A DNA stretch of 40,294 nucleotides from Treponema sp. (GTDB lineage: Bacteria; Spirochaetota; Spirochaetia; Treponematales; Treponemataceae). Under the pieces are notes generated by a model. It saw only the letters and a program-made list of their open reading frames with translations, searched no databases and was not told the origin of the DNA. Within the stretch, counting starts at the first letter, position 1, and each line of letters begins with the position of its first letter. Both the position numbers and the translations under genes were made by a program. Location of the stretch: contig JAEDIW010000023.1 of NCBI GenBank assembly GCA_016296655.1, forward strand, positions 1 through 40,294. Direction: 5' to 3'. Of the stretch, positions 1 through 8,901 are shown piece after piece.

Positions 1-100
1 GTGCAGAAAATGTGCGAAGCGGCTGGAGCGGAAGCGGAACCTTGAAAGGAGTGTAGCCGGAAAAGTCGGCCCAAATAAAAAAAAGAAAAAAAGCTAAACC
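1..100. repeat. GC-rich intergenic repeat patch
   Basis: This stretch has no convincing gene and is far richer in G than the flanking sequence. It contains GCGGAAGCGGAACC (28-41), which recurs exactly at 9660-9673, and a related form occurs on the minus strand near 25240-25270. It appears to be a piece of a dispersed GC-rich repeat cut by the window edge. Confidence 0.5.
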
Positions 101-175
101 ATGTTTTTTATTTTCCGAAAATATATATGTGAGTTGTTTCTCACTATGTCACAAGTTTACCTGGGAGGTAGAAAA

Positions 176-394
176 ATGGGAACTTATACACTTAAAAGCA
201 TCGGAAGCGCAAACGACTATATGACAATCGAACGTGAGCTGGATGACGGATTTGTAGTTCGTATTGTTCGTGACAGAGACGGTTATGATGAAGTAACTAC
301 AGACTTTATCAGTAAAACTCTGTTTGACAGTTGTGTAAGGACAGGTTACATTACAAAAATTGAAGAGCCTGTAAAACTTGCTGCAAATGCATGA
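176..394 (+). CDS. small conserved-looking protein of unknown function
   Basis: Encodes 72 residues. The ATG at 176 is chosen because GGGAGG (163-168) lies a few bases upstream; an in-frame ATG at 101 would add a hydrophobic stretch with no ribosome binding site. The protein is acidic and compact (MGTYTLKSIGSANDY start; ERELDDGFVVRIVRDRDGYDE in the middle), with no signal peptide and no membrane segment. I recognise no family. It lies between a GC-rich repeat patch and the convergent miaA gene. A small perfect hairpin (402-419, TTTCAGA/TCTGAAA, 4-base loop) follows the stop but has no T-run. Good SD and coding-like composition make it likely real; the function is unknown. Confidence 0.7.
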   Translation: MGTYTLKSIGSANDYMTIERELDDGFVVRIVRDRDGYDEVTTDFISKTLFDSCVRTGYITKIEEPVKLAANA

Positions 395-476
395 TTTTTG
401 CTTTCAGAATAATCTGAAACTGGTGCATGAACAGAATATTAAACTGACTTTTGGAACAGGCAGCTTGATTTTGAAC

Positions 477-1484
477 TTACAGAAAAGCCTGTTGAATCAT
501 ATTTACTGCATTCTCAAATTTTATGCTGGAATCAGGTACAGAAGGGAGCCAATTTATTTTGACTCCTTTTTTTTCCATTCCGCGAAACCATGTTTCTTGC
601 CGTTTTGCAAACTGACCAATTGCAAGGTTCAGTTTTTCAAATAATTCGTCAAATCCTGCAATTTTTCCTTCCAGATATTCGGAAATAAATTTATATTCAA
701 GTCCTAAACTTTCAAGGCGTTCCCAGGAAGTGCCGTTTTTGTGAATCTGTTCAACTTCTGCAATCATGCCTTCGTCGAAGCGTTCTTTCAGGCGGCGTGC
801 AATGTTCTGCCGTAGAAGCTGGCGCTCAATTGTCGTTCCTAAAATAAAAGGTTTAAGCTCTGGTTTGGCTTCCTGAGTTTTGCGAAATTCCTGAAGTGCT
901 GGACTTTCCATGAATTTTTTGATTTCGATGTGGCGGATTACACGATTTCTGTCACGCAGGTGGGCTGTAGTATGAAAGTCCGGGCAAAGTTTTAAAAGCA
1001 TGGCATCTAGTTCTTCAAGTGAAAGTTGTTCAAGTTCCTGCCGTAGCTGTGGATTTTCAGGAACTGGCACAAGGTCGTAATTTCTGATAAATGAGTCAAG
1101 GTACATTCCTGTTCCGCCGACGACCAGCGGAAGTACTTTTCTGCCTGAAATTTCCTTGAAAGCCTTATAAAAATCTGTCTGATAGTCGAAAACGCTGTAT
1201 TCTCGGCTTAAATCTGTGATGTCTATCAGGTGATATGGGATTTTTGTGCCGTCTGGCAATGTGTATTCGTCCAAATCTTTGCCGCTGCCTAAATCCAGAT
1301 GGCGGTAAACCTGCCTTGAATCTGCTGAAATGATTTCTGCTCCAAAATGTCTGGCAAGACGCACTCCGAGGGAAGTTTTTCCGACTGCGGTAGGGCCTAG
1401 AAGCACAAGCAGATTGTATCTGTCTGTTGGAAGAGAAACTGGCTGAATCTGTTCAACTGGTAAAACTGAATGGCAGGAATTCAT
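477..1484 (-). CDS. miaA: tRNA dimethylallyltransferase MiaA
   Basis: 335 residues. MiaA transfers a dimethylallyl group from DMAPP to N6 of A37 in tRNAs that read UNN codons, the first step of i6A/ms2i6A formation in the cytoplasm. The P-loop GPTAVGKTS is at about residues 30-38, followed by the family motifs SADSRQVYRHLDLGSGK, YHLIDI and VVGGTGMYLDSF. The ATG at 1484 has AAGGA about 6 bases upstream. The N-terminal 25 residues before the P-loop are slightly longer than usual. The gene sits 35 bp downstream of the RlmI-like methyltransferase on the same strand, so two RNA-modifying genes are probably co-transcribed. Its substrate class includes tRNA-Leu(UAA), which is encoded at 15693. Confidence 0.95.
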   Translation of the reverse strand: MNSCHSVLPVEQIQPVSLPTDRYNLLVLLGPTAVGKTSLGVRLARHFGAEIISADSRQVYRHLDLGSGKDLDEYTLPDGTKIPYHLIDITDLSREYSVFDYQTDFYKAFKEISGRKVLPLVVGGTGMYLDSFIRNYDLVPVPENPQLRQELEQLSLEELDAMLLKLCPDFHTTAHLRDRNRVIRHIEIKKFMESPALQEFRKTQEAKPELKPFILGTTIERQLLRQNIARRLKERFDEGMIAEVEQIHKNGTSWERLESLGLEYKFISEYLEGKIAGFDELFEKLNLAIGQFAKRQETWFRGMEKKGVKINWLPSVPDSSIKFENAVNMIQQAFL

Positions 1485-1519
1485 GTCTTTTCCTTAAAAA
1501 ACTGTCGTAACCTGTTTGT

Positions 1520-2770
1520 TTACAGGACTCTGGTAACTGCACATTTCAGGTATTCTGATTTTGGATAGCCGGAAAGAACTGGGTGGTCAGGGCCTGCTCC
1601 GCGTTTTTCAAGAATCTGAACACGTTTATGGCTGTCCATTGCTGCATGCATAATCATGCTGTAGAAAGTGTTTGCATCAAAAAAGTAGGAGCATGAACAG
1701 GTAATCAGAATGCCTCCTTCATTTAAAAGGCGCATTGCACGAAGGTTGATTTCTTTATAGCCACCGTAAGCTTTTTTTATCATTTTGATGCTTTTTGTAA
1801 ATGCCGGCGGGTCAAGAATGATTACGTCGAATTTTTCGCCGGAAGATTCGTATTTTTTCAAAAGGTCAAAAACATCAGCACATTCAGCGTGCATGATTTT
1901 TTCAACATTGTTTGCCCTGATATTTTCATTTACCAGCTCAACGGCTTCTGGTGAAATGTCTACAGAAATTACCTGACGGGCGCCGGCTTTTGCAGCATTT
2001 AGACCGAAAGCACCGGTATGGGTAAAGGCATCCAGAACTTTTTTTCCATGACAATACGCGGAAGCTGTACGGCGGTTAAATTTCTGGTCAAGGAAGTAGC
2101 CGGTTTTCTGCCCTCTGGCAATGTCAACTTTCAGCTTAATGCCGTTTTCTACAATAGTAATTACTTCATCGCGCGCAGCTCCAATCCAGCCGGATTTCTG
2201 CTCAAGCCCTTCTTTTTCGCGGACGGAAGCATCGCTTCGCTCAAAAATACCGTAAGGCGAACAGACTTTCTGCAGGGCAGAAATTATTTCTTTTCTGAAT
2301 ACTTCGCATGCAAGTGCCAGAAACTGCACAACAAGGTAAACCTTGCCATCCTGAGTACAGTAACGTTCAACTACAAGTCCCGGTATAAAATCTGCTTCTG
2401 CAAAAACAAGCCTGTAGGAGTCGCCCTGCTCATAATTTAACCTGCGTATGCTGGCTGCAGAATGGATTTTTTTCAACCAGTATTCGCTCAGATTTTCATA
2501 TATTTTGTCTGCATGTTCGCTTCCTATCATACGGACTGTAATTTTTGATGTGCGGTTTATAATTCCTGTTCCTAAAAAACCACCGGCTTTTGTGTAAACT
2601 TCAACTGCACTGCCGTCTTTTACACAGCAGTCTTTTAATGATGACTGTTTCCAGCTTTCGTTTTCGAAATATTTTACGCTTGCAATTTCATTGTCAAAAA
2701 CCCAGGGAAAACCCTGTGCAACTTCATTTTCTTCTTTTGCCTTAAAAAAAACTCTTGGAAAATTTTTCAT
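1520..2770 (-). CDS. class I SAM-dependent rRNA (cytosine-C5) methyltransferase, RlmI-like
   Basis: 416 residues from the ATG at 2770; an in-frame TTG 36 bases further upstream is less likely because the family begins near the FPRVFFKAKEE segment. An N-terminal PUA-like domain (GFPWVFDNEI, about residues 20-90) is followed by the RlmI central domain and a Rossmann methyltransferase. Visible motifs are ARGQKTGYFLDQ, motif I LDAFTHTGAFGLNAA with acidic VISVDIS, and DVIILDPPAF, the catalytic DPP loop; a Cys-rich TCSCSYFF follows. Known members methylate C5 of a 23S rRNA cytosine (E. coli RlmI, C1962). The exact target here is inferred. It precedes miaA with 35 bp between them. Confidence 0.88.
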   Translation of the reverse strand: MKNFPRVFFKAKEENEVAQGFPWVFDNEIASVKYFENESWKQSSLKDCCVKDGSAVEVYTKAGGFLGTGIINRTSKITVRMIGSEHADKIYENLSEYWLKKIHSAASIRRLNYEQGDSYRLVFAEADFIPGLVVERYCTQDGKVYLVVQFLALACEVFRKEIISALQKVCSPYGIFERSDASVREKEGLEQKSGWIGAARDEVITIVENGIKLKVDIARGQKTGYFLDQKFNRRTASAYCHGKKVLDAFTHTGAFGLNAAKAGARQVISVDISPEAVELVNENIRANNVEKIMHAECADVFDLLKKYESSGEKFDVIILDPPAFTKSIKMIKKAYGGYKEINLRAMRLLNEGGILITCSCSYFFDANTFYSMIMHAAMDSHKRVQILEKRGAGPDHPVLSGYPKSEYLKCAVTRVL

Positions 2771-2922
2771 GGGCAAAAGTATACACTTTAAGGATTTTCT
2801 GTACAACAGAGAAGTTTTGTTTTATAATTTTAAAATGCACTTTCGTCTTTTTTGAGAATATGTCTGCAAGGCGCATTCCAAGCATACTGACGATAAAAAC
2901 CTTGGATTCGCAGTTTTTAGAA

Positions 2923-2945
2923 AAGTGCTGATTAACACTTGAAGC
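2923..2945 (+). repeat. dispersed element GAAGTGCTGATTAACA, copy 1 (partial)
   Basis: The 23 bases AAGTGCTGATTAACACTTGAAGC match the complement of the 37793-37836 element and closely match 28998-29020. This copy lacks the rest of the inverted repeat. It lies in the leader of the chemoreceptor gene, about 50 bases before its start. Confidence 0.6.
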
Positions 2946-2995
2946 AAGTGAAGAATTTGTTTTTCATTTGCAATTTATTTTTATGGGAGTTCTTA

Positions 2996-5203
2996 ATGGC
3001 GAAAAAAAAATCATTAGAAGTAGAGAAAAAAAACAGGAAAAATTCCATTGTTACCAGACTTGTTATGGGAATTGCAACACTGACACTTATTCTCCTTGCA
3101 GGTCTCGGCTCAATCATCTATTTCCGCATTTTAAAGTTAAACCAAATTCAGTTTGAAGATAAAATGGAAAATACAATCAGAATGACAGATGATTTGATGA
3201 AAGCCCATTTTGAAAGCATAAGGACATCTCTTAATACTATTGCAGAACTTGAACTTGTAAGAAGAAGCGATGAAAGTATTACTTCATACGTAAATTTGAC
3301 AGATCCAAGTGGAAAAGTTGCCATGAAACCTATGGAAGCTTCACCTTATGAAGCTGAGGTTTACCTTATGGCAAAAGATTTTGTACAGCAGCATGCAGAA
3401 ATTTTAGGAGTTTCTGTTTCCCTTCAATCAAATGGTTCTTTTGTACGGTATCCTGAAGAACCGCGCGCAAACAATTATGACAGCCGGGTACGTTCATGGT
3501 ATAAAGCTGCCGTTGCTGCTGGAGGAAAAGTTAATTTTTCTTCAGCATATACTACTTCTGCTGGGGAAATGTGCATTGTAGCTTCCAGAATCATTTATGA
3601 TAAAAACAACAGCCTGCGCGGTGTTACGACAATTGATGCAGACCTCAGTGACCTTTCAAAAATGGTAATAAGCGATACAAATGGAAAACTTACAAAAACT
3701 TCATTCCTGCTGGTTGACCAGAACGGTTCAATTCTTGTAAACAACATTGACCACTCGACAGAATTCAAGAAAATCTCTGAAATCGGAATAAAAGGCCTTG
3801 AAAACTACAAATCTGGCGAACAGCTGAAATTCAAGGAAAAAGTTTTTAATGTTCCTTGCGAAGTCCGCACGGTTACTTCAAAAAATGGTGTAATTCCTTT
3901 GAATTTTATAATTCTGATTCCTGCAACTGAAATAAATGCTGCCAACTTTGCAGTCATTTCGACAATGCTTATAGTCATGATAGTAGGCTTTGTCCTTTCT
4001 GTAGGAACAGCTGTCTGGATGGGTAATTTTATAGGCAGACCGTTGGTACGCGTTACAAACATCCTCAAAAATATTTCTGAAGGCAATGGAGATTTGACAG
4101 AGCGTCTGCCTGTCCTTTCAAATGATGAAATCGGTCAGCTGTCTGAATATTTCAACAAAATGATGTCAAAAATTTCGAATTCGCTGTATGGAATCATCCA
4201 AGAGTCCCATGCAATGAGCGGCTTAAGTGAAAATGTTTCTTCAGGAATGACAAGAACTTCAACGGCTCTTACAGAAATCAGTTCAAATGTAGAAAGCATC
4301 CGCAACCAGATTCATAATCAGGCAGCCGGAGTTGAAGAAACTTCTCAGACAATGCGTCAGATTGCAGAAAATATTACCCGCCTTAGAAACAGCATAGAAT
4401 CTCAGGCCGCAAATGTAGTTGAATCATCTTCTTCCATAGAACAGATGGTTGCCAACATCCGCTCGGTAACTTCAATTCTTAGCAAAAATGAAGAATCTGT
4501 AAATGAACTTTCTACATCTGCAGAAAACGGTCGTGCACTTGTAGCAAAAACTGTAGAACTTACAGGCAACATTTCCGTTGCATCGGAAGGTCTTATGGAT
4601 GCCAGCAAAATGATTCAGAGCCTTGCAAGCCAGACAAACCTGCTTGCAATGAATGCTGCAATTGAAGCAGCCCATGCAGGTGAATCTGGACGAGGTTTTG
4701 CCGTAGTTGCAAACGAAATCCGAAAGCTTGCAGAAGATTCAAACAAACAGGGTAAAAAGATTTCCGAAGTTCTTGAAAATCTGCGCAAACTTATTGTTAC
4801 AGTTACAGAAAGTACAACAGACATTCAGAGGCAGTTTGACGTTATCTTTAACAATACGCAGACTGTAACACAGCAGGAACAAGTGATAAAAAATGCCATG
4901 GATGAACAGGCATCCGGCGGACATCAAGTTCTTGAGGCAATTCATCAGATTAACACCATTACAAGCGAAGTCAAGGAAGGTGCCATGACAATGCAGGAAG
5001 GCGGACAGGAAATTCTTGTTGAAATGGAAAAACTTGCTTCCGTAACGCTGGAAATAAACAGCGGCATAAAGGAAATTTCCAGTGGAGTTATGGATATAAA
5101 CAATGCAATGCAGGAAGTAAACGAACGTTCAAAAGAAAATTACGAAAGCATTTCAAAAGTTTCTTCCGAACTTGGAAAATTCAAGGTTAATCATCAGGAG
5201 TAA
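2996..5203 (+). CDS. methyl-accepting chemotaxis protein with dCache sensor
   Basis: 735 residues from the ATG at 2996 (GGGAG at 2985-2989). TM1 is at about residues 21-43 and TM2 at about 315-340, enclosing a large periplasmic dCache-type domain with DSRVRSWY and GVTTIDADLS segments. HAMP follows (SEGNGDLTERL), then a long helical signalling domain with the kinase-contact hairpin at about 545-575 (SLASQTNLLAMNAAIEAAHA, GRGFAVVANEIRKLA). It should signal to CheA/CheW and so to the flagella. There is no C-terminal CheR-docking pentapeptide. The R-x-W-Y and D positions resemble the amino-acid-binding dCache pattern, but the Y-x-D element reads YTT, so ligand class is uncertain. It converges on flgE across a shared terminator. 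Confidence 0.93.
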   Translation: MAKKKSLEVEKKNRKNSIVTRLVMGIATLTLILLAGLGSIIYFRILKLNQIQFEDKMENTIRMTDDLMKAHFESIRTSLNTIAELELVRRSDESITSYVNLTDPSGKVAMKPMEASPYEAEVYLMAKDFVQQHAEILGVSVSLQSNGSFVRYPEEPRANNYDSRVRSWYKAAVAAGGKVNFSSAYTTSAGEMCIVASRIIYDKNNSLRGVTTIDADLSDLSKMVISDTNGKLTKTSFLLVDQNGSILVNNIDHSTEFKKISEIGIKGLENYKSGEQLKFKEKVFNVPCEVRTVTSKNGVIPLNFIILIPATEINAANFAVISTMLIVMIVGFVLSVGTAVWMGNFIGRPLVRVTNILKNISEGNGDLTERLPVLSNDEIGQLSEYFNKMMSKISNSLYGIIQESHAMSGLSENVSSGMTRTSTALTEISSNVESIRNQIHNQAAGVEETSQTMRQIAENITRLRNSIESQAANVVESSSSIEQMVANIRSVTSILSKNEESVNELSTSAENGRALVAKTVELTGNISVASEGLMDASKMIQSLASQTNLLAMNAAIEAAHAGESGRGFAVVANEIRKLAEDSNKQGKKISEVLENLRKLIVTVTESTTDIQRQFDVIFNNTQTVTQQEQVIKNAMDEQASGGHQVLEAIHQINTITSEVKEGAMTMQEGGQEILVEMEKLASVTLEINSGIKEISSGVMDINNAMQEVNERSKENYESISKVSSELGKFKVNHQE

Positions 5204-5243
5204 TGCAGATGATAAAGGCTGCCAGAAAACAATGGCAGTCTGC

Positions 5244-5290
5244 AAAAAAAGCACTGGATAATTTTTCAACTGTTATCCAGTGCTTTTTTC
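5244..5290. terminator. bidirectional rho-independent terminator
   Basis: The arms GCACTGGATAA (5251-5261) and TTATCCAGTGC (5273-5283) pair perfectly, with an A-run before and a T-run after, so the stem works on both strands. It separates the convergent chemoreceptor and flgE genes. A weaker hairpin (CTGCCA/TGGCAG, 5219-5238) lies just before it. Confidence 0.85.
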
Positions 5291-5329
5291 AATATTATCT
5301 AGAACTATTATCTAGAACTTCTATAAAAA

Positions 5330-6721
5330 CTAGCGCTTAAGACCTAAAACTGTTTCAAGCAGTGTATCAGCAGTCTGAATAGTCTTTGCATTTGACTGGA
5401 ATCCGCGCTGAGTTACAATCATGTCAGTAAACTGTTCAGTCAAATCTACGTTGGACATTTCCAAAGCTCCTGCAAGAAGGTTTCCATTGCCTGCAACACC
5501 ACTTTCACCGATTTTTGCAATTCCAGAATTGTTTGATTCTGTGTAGGTGTTATTACCGGCTTTTTCAAGACCGTTCTGATTTGCAAAAGAAGCAAGGGCA
5601 ACCTGACCAATTGTACGGTTTGTTCCGTTACTGTATACGCCTGTAATTATACCAGATGAGTCAATCTTAAAGTTGTCAAGATAGCCCATTGTATAGCCGT
5701 CCTGCTCATAAGCCTTTGTAGAACTTTTTGAAGCAGACTGAGTTACTGTATTTCTCTGACTGCCAATTGTTCCAAGATTGATATTCATTGTCTGGCGGTA
5801 AGGTGTTCCATCTTCGTTTGCATTAGAATCCGGCACATTGAATGAAGCCTGAAGAACAATTTCCCCAGTCGGATTTGAAACATTTCCTGCAGTGTCAGTT
5901 ACAGACTGTAAAGTTCCAGTATTGTCAAAATTGATTAAGAATGTATTCTGAACGCCATCCGTTGTTCCAAGACCTACACGAGTCTGAGTTACGTCAGCAT
6001 TTTCCGGGTCAATCAGGACAGTTGCCTGCCACTGATTTGGGTTGTCTACTACTCTTCTGAAAGAAACTGCAAGGTTGTGTGTATTTCCAAAGCTGTCATA
6101 AACTTTAAATTCAGTGTTCCATGTTCCACGTGCAATGTCAGCTTCACTTGCGCCGTCCATAATTTCAGGAGTATTTTTGTCCAAGTTGCAGGCAAAATGT
6201 ACGTTAGCAGTAGCTTTTGCAGGATCTTTAGAACCTACAGGAATCGTAATATCTGTAGGACTTGCAGCAGTTGTAAGAACCTGTTCACCGTTGATGGACT
6301 GTGCCATCCAGCCCTGAACCCTAAGACCGTTTGCAGGATTTACCAAAGTTCCGTCAACATCAACTCCAAAAGTTCCTGCACGGGTGTAAAAAGATTCTTC
6401 ACCGTTTTTCAAGATAAAAAAGCCGTTTCCCTGAATTGCAAGATCAGTTGCAACACCCGTTGTCTGAAGGTTTCCCTGAGTAAACACTGTATCAATTGAA
6501 GCAATGCTCATTCCAAGTCCAACTTCCTTAGGATTTACACCACCAACTTCTTCCGTTGGAGCTGCTGCACCGGCAGTCTGCTGGGAAATCATGTCCTGGA
6601 AATTAACACGGCCACGCTTAAAACCTGTTGTGTTTACGTTTGAAATGTTATTACCTATAACGTCCATACGTGTCTGATGATTCTGCAGACCTGAAACACC
6701 AGAATAAAGTGATCTCATCAT
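5330..6721 (-). CDS. flgE: flagellar hook protein FlgE
   Basis: 463 residues. Subunit of the periplasmic flagellar hook. The N-terminal rod/hook signature MMRSLYSGVSGLQNHQ with NNISNVNTTGFKRGRVNFQD and the C-terminal VDLTEQFTDMIVTQRGFQSN with NAKTIQTADTLLETV are both present, so the protein is complete. Counting from the first Met gives Lys165 (VGSK) and Cys178 (FAC), the same positions that form the self-catalysed lysinoalanine cross-link between hook subunits in T. denticola. GAGGG lies upstream of the ATG at 6721. It follows flgD after 15 bp. Downstream is a strong terminator, so the flbD-motA-motB genes that follow flgE in many spirochaetes are not attached here. Confidence 0.97.
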   Translation of the reverse strand: MMRSLYSGVSGLQNHQTRMDVIGNNISNVNTTGFKRGRVNFQDMISQQTAGAAAPTEEVGGVNPKEVGLGMSIASIDTVFTQGNLQTTGVATDLAIQGNGFFILKNGEESFYTRAGTFGVDVDGTLVNPANGLRVQGWMAQSINGEQVLTTAASPTDITIPVGSKDPAKATANVHFACNLDKNTPEIMDGASEADIARGTWNTEFKVYDSFGNTHNLAVSFRRVVDNPNQWQATVLIDPENADVTQTRVGLGTTDGVQNTFLINFDNTGTLQSVTDTAGNVSNPTGEIVLQASFNVPDSNANEDGTPYRQTMNINLGTIGSQRNTVTQSASKSSTKAYEQDGYTMGYLDNFKIDSSGIITGVYSNGTNRTIGQVALASFANQNGLEKAGNNTYTESNNSGIAKIGESGVAGNGNLLAGALEMSNVDLTEQFTDMIVTQRGFQSNAKTIQTADTLLETVLGLKR

Positions 6722-6736
6722 ATAGCTACCCTCTTA

Positions 6737-7177
6737 TTAATTACCATACACGGCATTGATTTTTTCCATATCGTACAGCATGCCATTAACCTGTACCTGA
6801 GGATTTGCACCTCTTGTTGCAGCCTGGACAACACCTCTTACAGTTGTATCACCAGCATTTATTTCAACTTCCTTACCAATCGTATTCACAGCGTCAGAAG
6901 AATTCAGCAAGGCAGCCATTTTTGAAAATGAAGTGCTCATGTTGTTAATCTGTTCAAGTGAAGAAAACTGTGCCATCTGAGCAATGAACTCGTTGTTATC
7001 CATTGGACTTGTAGGATCCTGATGAGACAGCTGCGTCAAAAGCAATTTTAAAAAATCATCCTTGCCCAATTCCTGACTTGCTTTTCTTCCATTAACAGCA
7101 AGCTGCTTATTCATTCTGTCAACAGCCATTTCTGTCTGTAATCTGTCGGCTGCACTCATTGTTGGATTAAAATCCAT
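6737..7177 (-). CDS. flgD: flagellar hook assembly (capping) protein FlgD
   Basis: 146 residues. FlgD forms the scaffold cap on which FlgE polymerises. The family signature is clear in the N-terminal half: LGKDDFLKLLLTQLSHQDP, then SPMDNNEFIAQMAQFSSLEQ. The C-terminal part is short (INAGDTTVRGVVQAATRG), lacking the larger Ig/tudor region of enterobacterial FlgD, which is usual for short FlgD forms. It sits 20 bp downstream of fliK and 15 bp upstream of flgE, so the three are co-transcribed and cooperate in hook building. Confidence 0.95.
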   Translation of the reverse strand: MDFNPTMSAADRLQTEMAVDRMNKQLAVNGRKASQELGKDDFLKLLLTQLSHQDPTSPMDNNEFIAQMAQFSSLEQINNMSTSFSKMAALLNSSDAVNTIGKEVEINAGDTTVRGVVQAATRGANPQVQVNGMLYDMEKINAVYGN

Positions 7178-7197
7178 AGTTTTCTCCAGTTAAAAAT

Positions 7198-8697
7198 TTA
7201 AGCTACAATATCTACTGAATAGTCAGACACCTTTCCATAAGAAAGGTAATCTGAATCAGCTGGCCCTGCCGACACTTCTACGGTTAAATCTCCGTAAAGC
7301 CTGTCCGACAGATTCTGCATATTCCGGGAATCACCCTGTGAACTGCTGCCAAAACCACCTGCATTCTGTCCGGCCATTGAAAGGTCGAAGGATGCATTGT
7401 CAAAACCGCCCTGTGAAAAAGCATTTTTCAGGCTGTTCAAACTACCTTCAAAAGCTGCCATAGCCTCTTTTGACGCAACAGTGATGTGCCCCGTAACTAC
7501 CTTATCGGATAATTCAAGATTTATCTTAACGTTTCCTAAAGATTCTGGATGAAGAATAAGCGAAATGCTTCCTGCATTATTGTCTTTAAGAACGATTGAA
7601 CCAGCTCTTGCAAAATCCTGAGCATTATTTTCAATCAGATTTTCAAGCATTGCCTGAAAATTTGAACCGGCTGCGCCTGCTGCCTGACTGTTTGAAGAAG
7701 TAATGTCAGAAAGTGCAAGATTCTGATTAATTGAAAAAGTCATCTGAATGTCATTTCCGCCAGAATACTGAACCTGACCTTTCAAATCTTTTGAAGAAAT
7801 TTCGCCTTTTGATGCAGTCAGCTGAACATCCTGCTGAGCTTCATCAGTTTCATAAACTTTTGTCCGTAAATCTGTAACATCAAAGGCAATTTTTTCACCG
7901 AATTTTACTTTTTTTGTTTTTCCTTCTTCTGATAAAAATGCCCTACCCTCCAATTCTTCCAGTTTTCCGCCAGAAGCATTAACTTTCAGGGCTTCTTCAA
8001 GACTTTCAGAGTCCATTTTTCCATCATTTTTCAAAGAAACTTTTGTGTCAGGCTGATTTTGCAATGAAAAATCTACAATTTCTGCTGCAAGATTTGCTCC
8101 ATTCTGAGCATCAGAAATACCAGTCTCCGGCAAAAATACATCTTCTGCCTCTTCATCAAAAAATGCACCTTCTCTTTCTGCAAGTTTTTCAGATTTTCCA
8201 TCAATTTTTTTGCCTTCAGAAACATTTTTTTTCATGCCGGCAATCTGCTCAAGAACAGAATACCTTTCATTTAAAATCTTTTTTTCTGCTGCCGACAAAT
8301 TTTCAGTCTGAGAACTGTCATCCTGCAGGTCTACAGAAACTTTATGTCCGTCCAAGTTTTTTTTACTTTGTTCAAGTCCTTCATCTCTGGAATTTTCCGA
8401 TTTTTCAGCATCAGAAATTTCAAAAGCTTTACGAGATGTGCTTTGCACAGAACCGTTTTGAAAGCTGCCTGATTCAGAGTTTTCAGAACCATCTTCAATT
8501 TTTTTCTGAATGTTTCCATGAAAAGAAACTGCATTTTCATCAATTTTTGGATTTGACTCTGCATCGCCGGCATTTTTTACAAGTTCCATAAATGACAAAC
8601 CTGAGACCAACGAACCTGCATAAGATTTTTCAGCTTCCATTCTCTGCGGAAAACCCTGCATTGTCATAAAATTGTCAACTGTACTGACAGAGTGCAT
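7198..8697 (-). CDS. fliK: flagellar hook-length control protein FliK
   Basis: 499 residues from the ATG at 8697, with GGAGG 8 bases upstream. An in-frame TTG at 8712 overlaps that SD and is rejected. The first 330 residues are low complexity, rich in Ser, Glu, Lys and Gln, as expected for a disordered molecular ruler. The C-terminal Flg_hook domain follows (about residues 370-450): GSISLILHPESLGNVKINLE, then HITVASKEAMAAFEGSL and LKNAFSQGG. It would be exported and, through its C-domain, signal FlhB to switch substrate class when the hook is complete. Position between flbB and flgD matches the spirochaete order, where it has also been named tap1 or flbC. Confidence 0.9.
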   Translation of the reverse strand: MHSVSTVDNFMTMQGFPQRMEAEKSYAGSLVSGLSFMELVKNAGDAESNPKIDENAVSFHGNIQKKIEDGSENSESGSFQNGSVQSTSRKAFEISDAEKSENSRDEGLEQSKKNLDGHKVSVDLQDDSSQTENLSAAEKKILNERYSVLEQIAGMKKNVSEGKKIDGKSEKLAEREGAFFDEEAEDVFLPETGISDAQNGANLAAEIVDFSLQNQPDTKVSLKNDGKMDSESLEEALKVNASGGKLEELEGRAFLSEEGKTKKVKFGEKIAFDVTDLRTKVYETDEAQQDVQLTASKGEISSKDLKGQVQYSGGNDIQMTFSINQNLALSDITSSNSQAAGAAGSNFQAMLENLIENNAQDFARAGSIVLKDNNAGSISLILHPESLGNVKINLELSDKVVTGHITVASKEAMAAFEGSLNSLKNAFSQGGFDNASFDLSMAGQNAGGFGSSSQGDSRNMQNLSDRLYGDLTVEVSAGPADSDYLSYGKVSDYSVDIVA

Positions 8698-8731
8698 GCA
8701 TTCAACCTCCAATGAAAACCTCGTATTTTAA

Positions 8732-8757
8732 ACATCGGAATTTCCTGCATTCACTTA
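8732..8757 (-). promoter_or_regulatory. candidate sigma-28-type promoter upstream of fliK
   Basis: Read on the minus strand, TAAG (8754-8757) is followed after about 14-15 bases by TCCGATGT (around 8732-8739). This resembles the flagellar sigma-28 pattern TAAA-N15-GCCGATAA, with the CCGAT core intact. It lies in the 204-bp gap between flbB and fliK, about 40 bases before the fliK start. This is a pattern match only. Confidence 0.3.
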
Positions 8758-8901
8758 AATCAATTAGTTGTTTTTTTTGAGATTATTTGAATATTTGATT
8801 TTTTTGCAGAGCAATGAGCGTTCAATATTTTAGAGGAAGCGCTAAGTTAAACTGAAAAATCTTCAACAGGATTTATTTAGCGTTAACTTTGATTTTGTGT
8901 G

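Noticed and set aside
402..419. Perfect hairpin between the small gene and miaA as a terminator
   Set aside because: No T-run follows in either direction, so termination is not supported.
8043..8591. 182-codon plus-strand frame opposite fliK
   Set aside because: Lies wholly inside fliK on the other strand; its composition (Phe, His, Gln, Leu) is the complement of Lys/Glu/Ser-rich coding sequence, and it has no SD.
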